Shown here piece by piece: positions 43,395 through 51,995 of a stretch of DNA of 51,995 bases. Every line of letters starts with the position of its first letter. Position 1 is the stretch's first letter. The notes under the pieces were generated by a model. It was not told the origin of the DNA, ran no database searches, and worked only from the letters and a program-made list of their open reading frames with translations. This DNA is from JAZDRH01 sp047470865. Its GTDB lineage: Bacteria; Pseudomonadota; Gammaproteobacteria; Pseudomonadales; Pseudomonadaceae. Location of the stretch: assembly GCF_047470865.1 (NCBI RefSeq), contig NZ_JAZDRH010000022.1, positions 1 to 51,995 of the forward strand, written 5' to 3'. The translations under genes and the position numbers were made by a program.

Positions 43395-44266
43395 TACCAG
43401 CGAGCTTCACCTTCAGGGCGTTTTTTAAAGCGCTTCATGCTCCACATATATTGCTCTGGCCAGCGTCGCACATAGCTGGCAATAGTGGCGCTCATTGCCG
43501 CAACGGCTTCGTCCACATTATCGCTATACATGGCTTCAGGTGCTGCTTCAATTAAGACTTTAAAGTGGTTATTTGGTAGGCGAATAGCATGCAAAAAGAC
43601 GCCTACTGCTTTATGTCCTTTAAGCATGTTAGGAACAAACTTGCTGGTGAGCGCGCGAGTGCCTAGAAAAGGAACAAATACACCTGAAGACTCACTGGGT
43701 TCAGGATCAGCAGGAATACCCACTGAGCCGCCTTTGCGTACTTCTTTGATAACGCTCAAAATACCTTCTTTGGTAGAAGGCGCAACACGATTGCCTAGCT
43801 GTACGCGTTGCTGGGCAATAAGTTCGTCTAATTCTTTTATTTTGGGCGGGCGATAGAAAATAATAGGTTTGCTGTGGCTACAGTAAAAGTGGTTTAGCAC
43901 TTCCCAATTGCCTAAATGGCTAGTAATACCAACGACGCCTTTCCCACTGGCTAATGCGTGTTCTAAAACCTCCATGCCTTCTACTTCATCAATCAAGGCT
44001 AAGGTTTTATCCACAGGCCATAACCAGGCACAGGCGCTTTCTACCATGGTTTTACCAATACCTTGCAAGGTTTGGCGTGCGAGTATTGCGCGCTGATCTG
44101 GAGAGCGTTCAGGAAAGCAATGCTCTTGGTTAATTTGTACCACTTTGCATGCAGAGGTATTAAACCACCACATGCAATTGCCAATAAAATTGCCTAAATG
44201 TTGAACAGCGGGCCATGACAGTTTTGCCACGCCTTTTAGCAATGCAACGGCGATTTTGCCTTTCAT
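43391..44266 (-). CDS. Lipid A biosynthesis-type acyltransferase (LpxL/HtrB family)
   Basis: 291 residues from the ATG at 44266; a longer reading to 44356 adds 30 non-conserved residues. An N-terminal membrane-associated helix is followed by the catalytic HX4E motif HLGNWE (H117, E122), an IFYRPPK segment and the GIPADPEPSESSGVFVPFLG loop that substitutes for the DQ of classical LpxL. It transfers a secondary acyl chain from acyl-ACP to lipid A or a related lipid on the inner membrane. Which of the paralogues (LpxL, LpxM or other) it is cannot be decided. No strong ribosome binding site. Confidence 0.82.
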   Translation of the reverse strand: MKGKIAVALLKGVAKLSWPAVQHLGNFIGNCMWWFNTSACKVVQINQEHCFPERSPDQRAILARQTLQGIGKTMVESACAWLWPVDKTLALIDEVEGMEVLEHALASGKGVVGITSHLGNWEVLNHFYCSHSKPIIFYRPPKIKELDELIAQQRVQLGNRVAPSTKEGILSVIKEVRKGGSVGIPADPEPSESSGVFVPFLGTRALTSKFVPNMLKGHKAVGVFLHAIRLPNNHFKVLIEAAPEAMYSDNVDEAVAAMSATIASYVRRWPEQYMWSMKRFKKRPEGEARWY

Positions 44267-44410
44267 GGTTGGATCTAATCTCAGGTTAAAAGTTAGGCTT
44301 AGTGTAACTGCTAATTGCGAAAAGTTGCAGGAATGCAAGTCGTTAATGATCGACATTAGTGAGACTTAAGTTGTAACTGAGCAATTAATCTATATTTTTA
44401 TATAGTGATA

Positions 44411-44534
44411 TAAGCCTGATGCTATAAGGCTTATTCACAGGTTTAACGAAATTCATTAACTTAAAGCTAATGAATGACGAATGATCTTGATTGAAGCAAA
44501 TCTTCAGTATTTCTACCTTGATAAACAACAAGGT
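44411..44534 (+). promoter_or_regulatory. Regulatory region of the malonate decarboxylase operon
   Basis: Three inverted repeats lie ahead of mdcA. They are TAAGCCT-N9-AGGCTTA (44411-44433), ATTCATTA-N9-TAATGAAT (44451-44475) and ACCTTG-N8-CAAGGT (44515-44534). The first two look like operator-size dimer sites, the third a leader hairpin 20 bases before the ATG. Malonate operons elsewhere are controlled by LysR-type (MdcR) or GntR-type (MdcY) proteins; neither gene is in the window. An exact promoter cannot be assigned. Confidence 0.4.
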
Positions 44535-44554
44535 CTTAATGCTGTGGAGCTAAG

Positions 44555-46231
44555 ATGACAAGAACAATCCAACCACCAGCACAATGGTCGCGCCGGCGTA
44601 GTGAAAAGCAGCGTCGGGTTGACAGTGTGCGCCATCTTGCCGATGGAAAAGTGTTACCTACAGACAAAATTGTAAGCGCGTTGGAGCTATTAATTGCTTC
44701 AGGCGACAAGGTTGTTTTAGAAGGCAACAACCAGAAGCAAGCCGATTTTTTATCGCGCTCATTATCGGAAGTGGATGCAGGCAAATTGCATGATTTGCAC
44801 ATGATTATGCCAAGCGTCGGGCGTAGTGAGCATCTGGATTTATTTGAGCGCGGCATTGCCCGCAAGCTAGATTTCTCTTTTGCAGGGCCACAAAGCCTGC
44901 GCATTAGCCAGCTGTTAGAAGACGGTTTATTAGAAATTGGGGCAATCCATACTTACATTGAGCTGTATTCTCGCTTGCTAGTGGATTTGATTCCTAATGT
45001 TTGCTTGGTTGCAGGCTTTAGTGCGGACCGCCATGGCAATATTTACACGGGACCCAGTACTGAAGATACGCCTGCTATTGTTGAACCAACAGCATTTAGT
45101 GACGGTATTGTTATCGTTCAGGTGAATGAAATTGTTGAAGACAGCAGCGATTTGCCACGTGTGGATATTCCCGCATCCTGGGTAGATTTTGTCGTGCAAG
45201 CAGACAAGCCGTTCTACATTGAACCACTATTTACCCGTGATCCACGCCATATCAAACCCGTACATGTACTAATGGCGATGATGGCGATTCGTGGTATTTA
45301 TGAAAAGCACAATGTGCAATCGCTCAATCATGGTATTGGTTTTAACACCGCAGCCATTGAGCTATTGCTGCCAACCTATGGCGAGCGTTTAGGCTTAAAA
45401 GGCAAAATTTGCCGCAATTGGACGTTGAACCCCCATCCAACTTTAATTCCTGCCATTGAAACGGGCTGGGTAGAAAGCGTGCATTGCTTTGGTACTGAAC
45501 TAGGCATGGAACACTATGTGGCCGCTCGACCTGATGTGTTCTTTACGGGGCGTGATGGTTCTTTGCGTTCCAACCGCATGATGTGCCAGCTTGCTGGGCA
45601 ATACGCTGTGGATCTGTTTATTGGCGCTACCTTGCAGGTTGATGGCGATGGTCATTCATCTACGGTAACCCGTGGTCGTTTAGCTGGTTTTGGTGGCGCA
45701 CCTAACATGGGGCATGATCCTCGTGGTCGTCGTCATGCCACTGCGGCATGGTTGGATATGGTGCAAAAACAAAGCACCCCTGAACAAACCATGCTGGAGC
45801 GCGGTAAAAAATTGGTGGTGCAAATGGTTGAAACCTTCCAAGAAGGTGGAAAGCCTACTTTTGTTGAGCAGCTAGATGCAATTGACGTGGCTAAGAAAAG
45901 TGGTATGCCATTAGCGCCTATCATGATTTATGGCGATGACGTTACTCACTTGCTTACCGAAGAAGGCATTGCTTATTTATACAAAGCACGCTCATTAGAA
46001 GAGCGTCGCGCCATGATTGCCGCCGTAGCAGGGGTAACTAGCATTGGTATGCGGCATAACCCAAAAGATACAGAGCGCATGCGCCGTGAAGGGTTAATTG
46101 CCTTGCCAGAAGATTTAGGTATTCGTCGCACAGATGCCAGTCGTGAGTTATTGGCTGCAAAAAGTATTAGTGAGCTAGTGCAATGGTCAGGCGGTTTGTA
46201 TCAACCTCCTGCACGTTTTAGGAGCTGGTAA
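44555..46231 (+). CDS. mdcA: Malonate decarboxylase alpha subunit (acetyl-ACP:malonate ACP transferase)
   Basis: 558 residues, the usual MdcA size (about 550). It exchanges the acetyl group on the ACP subunit for malonate, as CitF does in citrate lyase. Conserved segments include GLNHGIGFNTAAIELLLPTYGERLGLKGK-like sequence (about 258-285), VEPTAFSDGIVIVQVNEIV and GRLAGFGGAPNMGHDPRGRRHA. GGAG six bases ahead of the ATG. First gene of mdcABCDEGH-madLM. No signal peptide; the enzyme complex is cytosolic. Confidence 0.95.
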   Translation: MTRTIQPPAQWSRRRSEKQRRVDSVRHLADGKVLPTDKIVSALELLIASGDKVVLEGNNQKQADFLSRSLSEVDAGKLHDLHMIMPSVGRSEHLDLFERGIARKLDFSFAGPQSLRISQLLEDGLLEIGAIHTYIELYSRLLVDLIPNVCLVAGFSADRHGNIYTGPSTEDTPAIVEPTAFSDGIVIVQVNEIVEDSSDLPRVDIPASWVDFVVQADKPFYIEPLFTRDPRHIKPVHVLMAMMAIRGIYEKHNVQSLNHGIGFNTAAIELLLPTYGERLGLKGKICRNWTLNPHPTLIPAIETGWVESVHCFGTELGMEHYVAARPDVFFTGRDGSLRSNRMMCQLAGQYAVDLFIGATLQVDGDGHSSTVTRGRLAGFGGAPNMGHDPRGRRHATAAWLDMVQKQSTPEQTMLERGKKLVVQMVETFQEGGKPTFVEQLDAIDVAKKSGMPLAPIMIYGDDVTHLLTEEGIAYLYKARSLEERRAMIAAVAGVTSIGMRHNPKDTERMRREGLIALPEDLGIRRTDASRELLAAKSISELVQWSGGLYQPPARFRSW

Positions 46232-46233
46232 TC

Positions 46234-47103
46234 ATGGCTAAACCACAAGCGCGTGTATGTGCTACGCAGTGGGCAGAATATCTAGCCAATTCCGCTGTGC
46301 AAGCCTTATTAGATGAAGTGCAGTTAACACCAAAACCTGGTCTGGTTGACCGTCGTGGTAGCGGTGCGCACAGCGATTTAACACTAGAGCTGATGCAAGC
46401 GTCAGCACATAGCTTGTGGCCAACTTTTTACCAAATGGCTATAGCCGCGCAGGTGCATCCACATATTGACCAAAGCTTACGTGAAAGTATGGGCGCTATT
46501 GGACGCTTAGGCGAAGCACAAATGCTGAAATGCACTCAGGGTGTTAATACACATCGTGGTGCTATTTGGGCGTTAGGCTTATTAGTAGTTGCCGCCAGCC
46601 TTGCGCCTTTTACCACGGCTCAAGAACTAACAGAGCGCGCCGCCCAGTTAGCATTAATTGAGGATAGATACATTCCTCAACAAGGGCTAAGCAATGGCGC
46701 TAAAGTTCGCCAGAAATATGCCGTTAGCGGCGCGCGCGAACAGGCACAACAGGGCTTTCCTAGCGTGCACTTAGGACTTAAGCAACTCCTGAAAAGCCGT
46801 CAACAGGGCGCAAGTGAGAAGGCTGCACGGGTTGACGCTTTACTGGCCATAGCCAGTGAACTTGCGGATACCTGCGTGCTACATCGTTCTGGTTTAGAAG
46901 GCTTGATGTGGATGCAACAGCAGGCACGTAAAGTGCTTGCGCTAGGCGGCTATTCCAGTGCTTTAGGACAACAACAATTTCAACAATTAGAAACCGGCTT
47001 GCTGGCGCGCAATGCTTCTCCAGGCGGGGCCGCAGATTTACTGGCCGCCAGCTTATGGATTGACAGCATTTTACCCGCATCAGCACAAGAGGGCAGCGTC
47101 TAA
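46234..47103 (+). CDS. mdcB: Triphosphoribosyl-dephospho-CoA synthase
   Basis: 289 residues, CitG/MdcB family. LTPKPGLVDRRGSGAHSDL (about 29-47) and the GVNTHRGAIWALGLL motif (about 106-120) are diagnostic; HRSGLEGLMWMQQQA closes the family core. It builds 2'-(5''-triphosphoribosyl)-3'-dephospho-CoA, the precursor of the prosthetic group for MdcC, from dephospho-CoA and ATP. Two bases after mdcA, overlapping one base of mdcC; AGGAG lies inside the mdcA end. Confidence 0.94.
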   Translation: MAKPQARVCATQWAEYLANSAVQALLDEVQLTPKPGLVDRRGSGAHSDLTLELMQASAHSLWPTFYQMAIAAQVHPHIDQSLRESMGAIGRLGEAQMLKCTQGVNTHRGAIWALGLLVVAASLAPFTTAQELTERAAQLALIEDRYIPQQGLSNGAKVRQKYAVSGAREQAQQGFPSVHLGLKQLLKSRQQGASEKAARVDALLAIASELADTCVLHRSGLEGLMWMQQQARKVLALGGYSSALGQQQFQQLETGLLARNASPGGAADLLAASLWIDSILPASAQEGSV

Positions 47104-47402
47104 TGGAAGTTTTATCTTTTACTTTTGCGGCAGGAAAACCCTGCTTGCATCGCGCTTTAGTTGGCTGTGTAGGTTCTGGTGACTTAGAAGTCTTGCTAGA
47201 GCCTGGCCGTGAAGGCGAACTTAAAATTCAAGTCACCACCTCTGTTGATGGCAGCGGTGCACGTTGGCAGCACTTATTTGATCGCATGTTTAGCGAGCAA
47301 CTCATGCCGGCTGTCAGTATTGAAATTAATGATTTTGGCGCGACTCCAGGTGTTGTGCGTTTACGCATTGAACAAGCGCTAGAGGAGGCAAGCGATGACT
47401 GA
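47103..47402 (+). CDS. mdcC: Malonate decarboxylase acyl carrier protein (delta subunit)
   Basis: 99 residues. The prosthetic group attachment serine is S25 in VGSGDLEVLLEP, the same number as in the Klebsiella protein. It carries the acetyl/malonyl thioester between subunits. Overlaps mdcD by 8 bases, so the two are translationally coupled. Confidence 0.94.
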   Translation: MEVLSFTFAAGKPCLHRALVGCVGSGDLEVLLEPGREGELKIQVTTSVDGSGARWQHLFDRMFSEQLMPAVSIEINDFGATPGVVRLRIEQALEEASDD

Positions 47403-48240
47403 TACACAAAGCTTATTAGCCCAACAAAGTTTTGTTGAGTTAAACGCACGTGAACGTGCTCGCAGCCTGCTTGATCAAGGCAGCATGCAAGAATTACTAG
47501 GTCCGTTTGACCGTGTGAAATCACCTTGGCTCGAACAACAAGGCATTGTTGCTCAAGCGGACGATGGTGCTGTGGTGGCCAAAGGCACTATCAATGGCAA
47601 GCCTGTAGTAGTTGCCGCTATTGAAGGTAACTTCCAAGGCGGCAGCATGGGTGAGGTCTCAGGTGCCAAACTGGCGGCTGCGCTGGAGTTGGCTTTAGAG
47701 GATAACCTAAAGGGCATTCCACGGGCCGCTGTTTTGCTGCTAGAAACAGGTGGTGTGCGCCTGCAAGAAGCCAATCTTGGCTTGGCTGCGATTGCTGAGA
47801 TTCACGCCGCCATAGTAGCACTGCGTGTACATCAGCCAGTTATAGGCGTAGTAGCTGGTTCTGTCGGTTGTTTTGGTGGCATGTCTATTGCAGCTGCCTT
47901 GTGTTCTAGCTTAGTGGTTACCCAAGAAGCCCGAGTTGGCTTAAATGGTCCACAGGTGATTGAGCAAGAAGCAGGCATTGATGAATACGACTCGCGTAAT
48001 CGCCCTTTTATCTGGAGCTTTACGGGTGGTGAGCAGCGTTTTGCCAGTGGTTTAGTTGATGCTTTCAGTGAAGACAACTGCAGCGCTATGCGCGAAGCTG
48101 TTGTGCGTTTATTAGCCCAGCCAGTCGGACCTTCCCGTAGTGAGCAATACGCCTTCTACTTAGAAAAATTTGCCCAGCTATCAGGTGAGCAGTTAAGCCC
48201 AGAGCACGTTCGCCAACTTTATCAAGGAGAACCTGCATGA
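47395..48240 (+). CDS. mdcD: Malonate decarboxylase beta subunit
   Basis: 281 residues, related to carboxyltransferase subunits of the crotonase fold. NGKPVVVAAIEGNFQGGSMGEVSGAK-like sequence (about 65-90), LLETGGVRLQEANLGLAAIAEI and GSVGCFGGMSIAAAL form the oxyanion and substrate site. With MdcE it decarboxylates malonyl-ACP to acetyl-ACP. Its stop overlaps the mdcE start (ATGA). Confidence 0.95.
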   Translation: MTDTQSLLAQQSFVELNARERARSLLDQGSMQELLGPFDRVKSPWLEQQGIVAQADDGAVVAKGTINGKPVVVAAIEGNFQGGSMGEVSGAKLAAALELALEDNLKGIPRAAVLLLETGGVRLQEANLGLAAIAEIHAAIVALRVHQPVIGVVAGSVGCFGGMSIAAALCSSLVVTQEARVGLNGPQVIEQEAGIDEYDSRNRPFIWSFTGGEQRFASGLVDAFSEDNCSAMREAVVRLLAQPVGPSRSEQYAFYLEKFAQLSGEQLSPEHVRQLYQGEPA

Positions 48241-49040
48241 GTACGCCAAATCGAGCTCAACAATGGTTGGATCAATTAGCACCGCAGGCATCCGTGGTGC
48301 CCGCGCTACCTGCTTCTGTTCAAGCCCGTGATGCTGTCTTTGCAGGGCGCAATGCACGCTTTATTGCGGTAGTGCCAGATGCGCAAAACTTATTTCCGCG
48401 TGCACGTAATGGTGAAGTAGGCATGCTGGAAGGATGGGGCTTAGCCAAAGCGGTACAGGAAACTATTGAACAAGATAAAAATGTCAGTGAAAAACGCGTG
48501 ATTATTGCTGTGGTAGATGTGCCAAGCCAAGCGTATGGTCGTCGTGAGGAAGCCTTAGGTATTCATCAAGCATTGGCAGGCGCTGCGGGAGCTTATGCTC
48601 AAGCACGTTTAGCTGGGCATCCTGTTCTGGCACTGTTGGTGGGCAAGGCAATGTCTGGAGCATTCTTGGCGCATGGTTATCAGGCTAATCGCATTGTCGC
48701 CTTACGTGATGCTGGGGTTATGGTGCATGCCATGGGTAAAGAGTCGGCTGCTCGAGTCACCTTGCGTACAGTGGATGAGTTGGAAGCCTTGGCAGAAAAA
48801 ATCCCACCAATGGCATACGACATCAACAACTATGGCTCGCTAGGCTTATTGCATGCTTTGGTAGATGTGACTAACCCAGCTATGCCTACTACTGAGGATG
48901 TGAGCAAAGTACAGCAAGCATTAAGTGAAGCATTAGATAGCATTGCTCAAGGCGATGTTAGTTTAAGCAATCGCTTAGGCGCTGCTAATCGTCAAGCCTC
49001 TAGCAAAGTGCGTGAATTAATGCGCGCCCAGTGGAACTAG
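48237..49040 (+). CDS. mdcE: Malonate decarboxylase gamma subunit
   Basis: 267 residues. Crotonase-fold partner of MdcD: VPDAQNLFPRARNGEVGMLEGWGLAKAV, VVDVPSQAYGRREEALGIHQALAG and LLVGKAMSGAFLAHGYQANRIVALRDAGVMVHAMGKES-type segments are conserved in MdcE. In some species the beta and gamma proteins are fused; here they are separate with a four-base overlap. Three bases before mdcG. Confidence 0.94.
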   Translation: MSTPNRAQQWLDQLAPQASVVPALPASVQARDAVFAGRNARFIAVVPDAQNLFPRARNGEVGMLEGWGLAKAVQETIEQDKNVSEKRVIIAVVDVPSQAYGRREEALGIHQALAGAAGAYAQARLAGHPVLALLVGKAMSGAFLAHGYQANRIVALRDAGVMVHAMGKESAARVTLRTVDELEALAEKIPPMAYDINNYGSLGLLHALVDVTNPAMPTTEDVSKVQQALSEALDSIAQGDVSLSNRLGAANRQASSKVRELMRAQWN

Positions 49041-49043
49041 CTT

Positions 49044-49667
49044 ATGTCGAACTGTGCTGCTGTCTATGCGTCTGGTTTGTTACCCCATGATTTAGTCTGG
49101 GGCTTAACGGCAAACATGCTGGCAGATGATGCTCCAGCTTGGGTCGCAGCACGTTTGGCGGATAACCACCCTGTAGTTGTGCGTCGCGATCAGCAACATA
49201 GCGATAGAGTGGCTGTAGGTGTTCGTGGTAAGCAGAAGATAGAGCGCTATGCTACTTGGCTGGCAGTAGCTGACATTACCAAGGTTACCACGCCTGATCA
49301 GCTCTTGCACAAGGCGCTCACTAGCGACTTGGCCCCTGTGATAAGTCGTCTACAACTGCTACTTAAACAATGGCAGTGGGGCATCACTGGCAGCCATGCC
49401 TATCAGTTGGCAACCCAAGAGCACTGTATAACAACGCATAGTGATCTGGATTTAACGGTACGCCTGCCGTTCGCGCTTGGCCGAGCCCATGCCAAACGCT
49501 TATGGATAGAGTTACAAGAGGTGTCTAAGTGTTTAGATGTGCAGTTAGAGACACCTTTGGGTGCAGTGAGTTTGGCGGAATGGGCAAGTGACGCCACTAA
49601 GGTCATGCTGAAAACACATCATGGCCCTGTATTAACGCAAAACCCTTGGCAAAAGGAGGGCTTATGA
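49044..49667 (+). CDS. mdcG: Phosphoribosyl-dephospho-CoA transferase
   Basis: 207 residues. The nucleotidyltransferase signature GSHAYQLAT (116-124) and SDLDL (133-137) matches MdcG. It attaches the prosthetic group made by MdcB to S25 of MdcC. Its stop overlaps the mdcH ATG by four bases. The N-terminal half (about 1-80) is the variable MdcG lobe with HDLVWG. Confidence 0.92.
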   Translation: MSNCAAVYASGLLPHDLVWGLTANMLADDAPAWVAARLADNHPVVVRRDQQHSDRVAVGVRGKQKIERYATWLAVADITKVTTPDQLLHKALTSDLAPVISRLQLLLKQWQWGITGSHAYQLATQEHCITTHSDLDLTVRLPFALGRAHAKRLWIELQEVSKCLDVQLETPLGAVSLAEWASDATKVMLKTHHGPVLTQNPWQKEGL

Positions 49668-50599
49668 ATGCGTTACTAAGCTTCCCAGGTCAAGGCGCAC
49701 AGCAAGTGAATATGTTGCATGAGCTACCTGAACAGCCAGCTGTGCAAGCGGTATTAGCCCAAGCACAAGAGGTACTAGGCCAAAAACTAAGTGAAATTGA
49801 TAACGCCCAAGCCTTATGCAATACCCGTAATGTGCAATTGTGCTTGCTCATTGCAGGTGTGGCTAGCGCACGTTTACTAATTGAGCACAGCTGTAAGCCT
49901 AAATATGTAGCTGGGTTATCTATAGGCGCCTATGCCGCGGCAGTGGTCGCAGGCGCGTTAGATTTTGCCGATGCGCTGCGTTTGGTTGCCTTGCGTGGTG
50001 AACTCATGCAGCAGGCTTATCCTAAAGGCTATGGCATGGCAGCCGTACAAGGGCTTACATTAGAGCAGTTAGACACCGTACTAGAGCCTTTTCAGGCGCA
50101 AGGACAGTCGCTCTATTTAGCCAATATCAATGCGGATAATCAGCTAGTAGTGGCAGGTGCAGATCAAGCATTGGCGCAACTGGCACAGGCAGTCAAAACA
50201 ACTGGATGGGGACGGGTATGCCGCTTAGCCGTTAGCGTGCCCTCACATTGTAGTCTGTTAGAGGAGGCAGCAAAGCAACTGGCTGATGCATTTAGCAACA
50301 TACAGCTTAAACGTGCACAAATAGGCTATATCAGCAGTACCACTGCACGTTTAATGCTAGATGGCGAACAAATAAAGCAAGATTTGGCCTTTAACATGTG
50401 CCAAATAGTCGATTGGCAAGGCGCTTTACGCGCCGCTTACGAGCGAGGAGTCCGTTTACATATCGAATTACTGCCAGGCACTGTGCTCAGTGGTTTAGCA
50501 CGTCGTGTGATACCTCAGGCAGTAACTTACTCATTTCAAGGAACACGTCTAGATAGCCTTACGCATCTGATGTTAAGGGCAGGAGCCGACAACTATTAA
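49664..50599 (+). CDS. mdcH: Malonyl-CoA:ACP transacylase of malonate decarboxylase
   Basis: 311 residues from the ATG at 49664, which has a very strong AAAGGAGGG just before it. FabD-like: FPGQGAQ (7-13), catalytic S86 in AGLSIGAYAA, and catalytic His in SVPSHCSLLEEAA. It loads malonyl onto MdcC initially. Last enzyme gene of the set; 47 bases separate it from madL. Confidence 0.94.
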   Translation: MNALLSFPGQGAQQVNMLHELPEQPAVQAVLAQAQEVLGQKLSEIDNAQALCNTRNVQLCLLIAGVASARLLIEHSCKPKYVAGLSIGAYAAAVVAGALDFADALRLVALRGELMQQAYPKGYGMAAVQGLTLEQLDTVLEPFQAQGQSLYLANINADNQLVVAGADQALAQLAQAVKTTGWGRVCRLAVSVPSHCSLLEEAAKQLADAFSNIQLKRAQIGYISSTTARLMLDGEQIKQDLAFNMCQIVDWQGALRAAYERGVRLHIELLPGTVLSGLARRVIPQAVTYSFQGTRLDSLTHLMLRAGADNY

Positions 50600-50646
50600 C
50601 TAACACATAAAGCTCAAACCAATAACAATAATTTTGAGGAAAAAAA

Positions 50647-51036
50647 ATGATTATTTACGGTGTAGCTCTTTTATCTATCTGTACTTTAATAGGGCTGTTT
50701 ATCGGCGAACTACTTGGTGCATTAATCGGTGTTCCAGCCAACGTAGGCGGTGTAGGTTTTGCCATGGTGTTGCTTATCTTAGGCGGCAGCTACTTAGCAA
50801 AACATAAACCTTTGGCTGCTAAAACAGAACAAGGCATTGAATTTTGGAGTGCGGTCTATATCCCAATCGTAGTAGCAATGGCTGCTCAGCAAAACGTATA
50901 CGGCGCTATTAAAGGTGGCCCAGCCGCTATTTTGGCAGGCTTGCTAGCCGTAGGCATCAGCTTTGCACTTGTTCCGCTGCTGGCGCGTATTGGGCAAAAA
51001 GATAAGAAAAATTCGGCATTAGCAGAAGCCTGCTGA
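50647..51036 (+). CDS. madL: Malonate transporter subunit MadL
   Basis: 129 residues with four hydrophobic segments. MIIYGVALLSICTLIGLFIG and GVPANVGGVGFAMVLLILGG are characteristic of MadL. With MadM it imports malonate with sodium or proton. GAGGA precedes the ATG. The mdc genes here use MadLM instead of the MdcF-type carrier found in some other species. Confidence 0.94.
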   Translation: MIIYGVALLSICTLIGLFIGELLGALIGVPANVGGVGFAMVLLILGGSYLAKHKPLAAKTEQGIEFWSAVYIPIVVAMAAQQNVYGAIKGGPAAILAGLLAVGISFALVPLLARIGQKDKKNSALAEAC

Positions 51037-51047
51037 GGATAATAACA

Positions 51048-51815
51048 ATGATTACTGAAGCCTTAACCAAAGTTTTAAATAGCTACGGCTTGATTACAGG
51101 TTTTGCCTTTATTGGCGTAGTTATGTGGATTTCCTATTGGATGTCCGACAAATTCACTAAAGGCCGTCTGCACGGCTCTGCAATCGCTATCTTAATTGGA
51201 CTTATCTTGTCTTATGTAGGGGGCGCTTACTCAGGCGGGCAGAAAGGCTTAGTGGATATATCGTTACTTTCAGGTATCGGTATTTTAGGCGGGGCAATGT
51301 TGCGTGACTTTGCCATTATTGCCACCGGTTTTGGTGTGCACGTAGATGAGCTTAAACGCGCTGGCGTAGTTGGAGTGGTTTCATTATTCCTTGGCGTATT
51401 AACTTCATTTATTGCAGGTGCAGCCATTGCGCTGATGTTCGGTTATACCGATGCTGTTAGCGTAACAACCATTGGCGCTGGCGCAGTAACCTACATTGTA
51501 GGCCCTGTAACAGGTGCGGCTATTGGTGCAAGTTCTGAAGTGATGGCACTATCTATCGCTGCTGGCTTGGTAAAATCAATTGTAGTCATGGTCGCAACGC
51601 CTTTTGTTGCACCTTACATTGGTTTGAATAACCCACGCTCAGCCATGATTTTCGGTGGATTAATGGGCACATCAAGCGGTGTAGCAGGTGGCTTGGCGGC
51701 AACAGATGCACGCTTAGTACCTTATGGTTGCTTAACCGCAGCCTTCTACACAGCGCTAGGTTGCTTACTAGGCCCATCACTTCTATACATTGTGACAAAA
51801 GCCTTCCTTGGTTAA
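51048..51815 (+). CDS. madM: Malonate transporter subunit MadM
   Basis: 255 residues, about eight hydrophobic segments, with GPVTGAAIGASSEVMALSIAAGLVKSI-type sequence and IFGGLMGTSSGVAGGLAATD, the conserved MadM core. It follows madL by 11 bases with GAGGA upstream. A strong terminator follows 38 bases after its stop, so it is the end of the operon. Confidence 0.94.
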   Translation: MITEALTKVLNSYGLITGFAFIGVVMWISYWMSDKFTKGRLHGSAIAILIGLILSYVGGAYSGGQKGLVDISLLSGIGILGGAMLRDFAIIATGFGVHVDELKRAGVVGVVSLFLGVLTSFIAGAAIALMFGYTDAVSVTTIGAGAVTYIVGPVTGAAIGASSEVMALSIAAGLVKSIVVMVATPFVAPYIGLNNPRSAMIFGGLMGTSSGVAGGLAATDARLVPYGCLTAAFYTALGCLLGPSLLYIVTKAFLG

Positions 51816-51853
51816 CTCTCGTTGTATCCGTTGTTAAGCAAATCCCCTTATTT

Positions 51854-51881
51854 AGCCAGCTCTTAGAGCTGGCTTTTTTAT
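51854..51881 (+). terminator. Terminator of the mdc-mad operon
   Basis: AGCCAGCTC (51854-51862) pairs with GAGCTGGCT (51866-51874), loop TTA, and runs into TTTTTTATT. It ends the operon. The remaining 114 bases to the window edge are AT-rich and show no gene. Confidence 0.92.
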
Positions 51882-51995
51882 TGAGTTATTTTTTGAAATT
51901 AAGTGATAGCTTTTATGTCATTAATTACATAAGGGGAAGTTGCTATGCTTAAATATTAAAAATATATACTCAATTAATATTAATTATTCTTATTG

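Noticed and set aside
44267..44356. N-terminal extension of the acyltransferase
   Set aside because: The 30 extra residues are outside the conserved family start and the start at 44266 gives the normal length.

Overview
The window looks like the chromosome of a gammaproteobacterium of the order Pseudomonadales. The main evidence is gene order: ygfB-pepP-ubiH-(hotdog gene)-ubiI on one strand, with a zapB-like gene, zapA, 6S RNA and ygfA diverging from it. A complete pelABCDEFG set and the mdcABCDEGH-madLM malonate cluster point the same way. Base composition is noticeably more AT-rich than in typical Pseudomonas, so a Pseudomonas relative with a reduced GC content is my best guess. The assignment is inferred; no rRNA gene is present to confirm it.

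Layout, left to right. (1) 1-2321: the end of an IS3-type insertion sequence that cut through an outer-membrane protein gene (only its last 35 codons and terminator remain), then a Bcr/CflA-type drug exporter with its TetR regulator. (2) 2318-8726: an unidentified exported protein and an unidentified soluble protein, a metallo-beta-lactamase-fold hydrolase, two tandem secreted M20 carboxypeptidases, and a membrane protein that joins a cold-shock domain to a barnase-like ribonuclease. (3) 8835-10852: a Fur-controlled TonB-dependent siderophore receptor. (4) 11002-23291: the Pel exopolysaccharide operon with an elaborate upstream region; the c-di-GMP binding residues of PelD and the catalytic residues of PelA are conserved. 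(5) 23339-29269: a 2-aminoethylphosphonate (AEP) uptake and degradation operon, with an ABC importer, phosphonoacetaldehyde hydrolase and an FAD-dependent oxidase instead of the usual PhnW transaminase. A GntR-type palindrome lies in its promoter. (6) 29449-31925: the guanidinium exporter Gdx behind a guanidine-II riboswitch, a Fur-controlled ferric-iron binding protein, and a DUF3298-like gene broken by one in-frame TGA. (7) 32004-38418: ubiquinone biosynthesis hydroxylases, PepP, YgfB, ZapB-like, ZapA, 6S RNA, YgfA. (8) 38583-44266: a YhiI-RbbA-YhhJ type exporter and a lipid A type acyltransferase. (9) 44411-51881: the malonate decarboxylase operon with its MadLM importer and terminator.

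Most of the window is ordinary housekeeping and accessory metabolism. The least ordinary items are the cold-shock/ribonuclease membrane chimera (8088-8726), the PhnW-free AEP operon with a well-formed operator but no regulator gene nearby, the stacked regulatory signals upstream of pelA, the nonsense-interrupted DUF3298 gene, and the IS-truncated outer-membrane gene at the left edge. I see no CRISPR array, tRNA, rRNA or phage genes, and no convincing wholly new multi-gene system.
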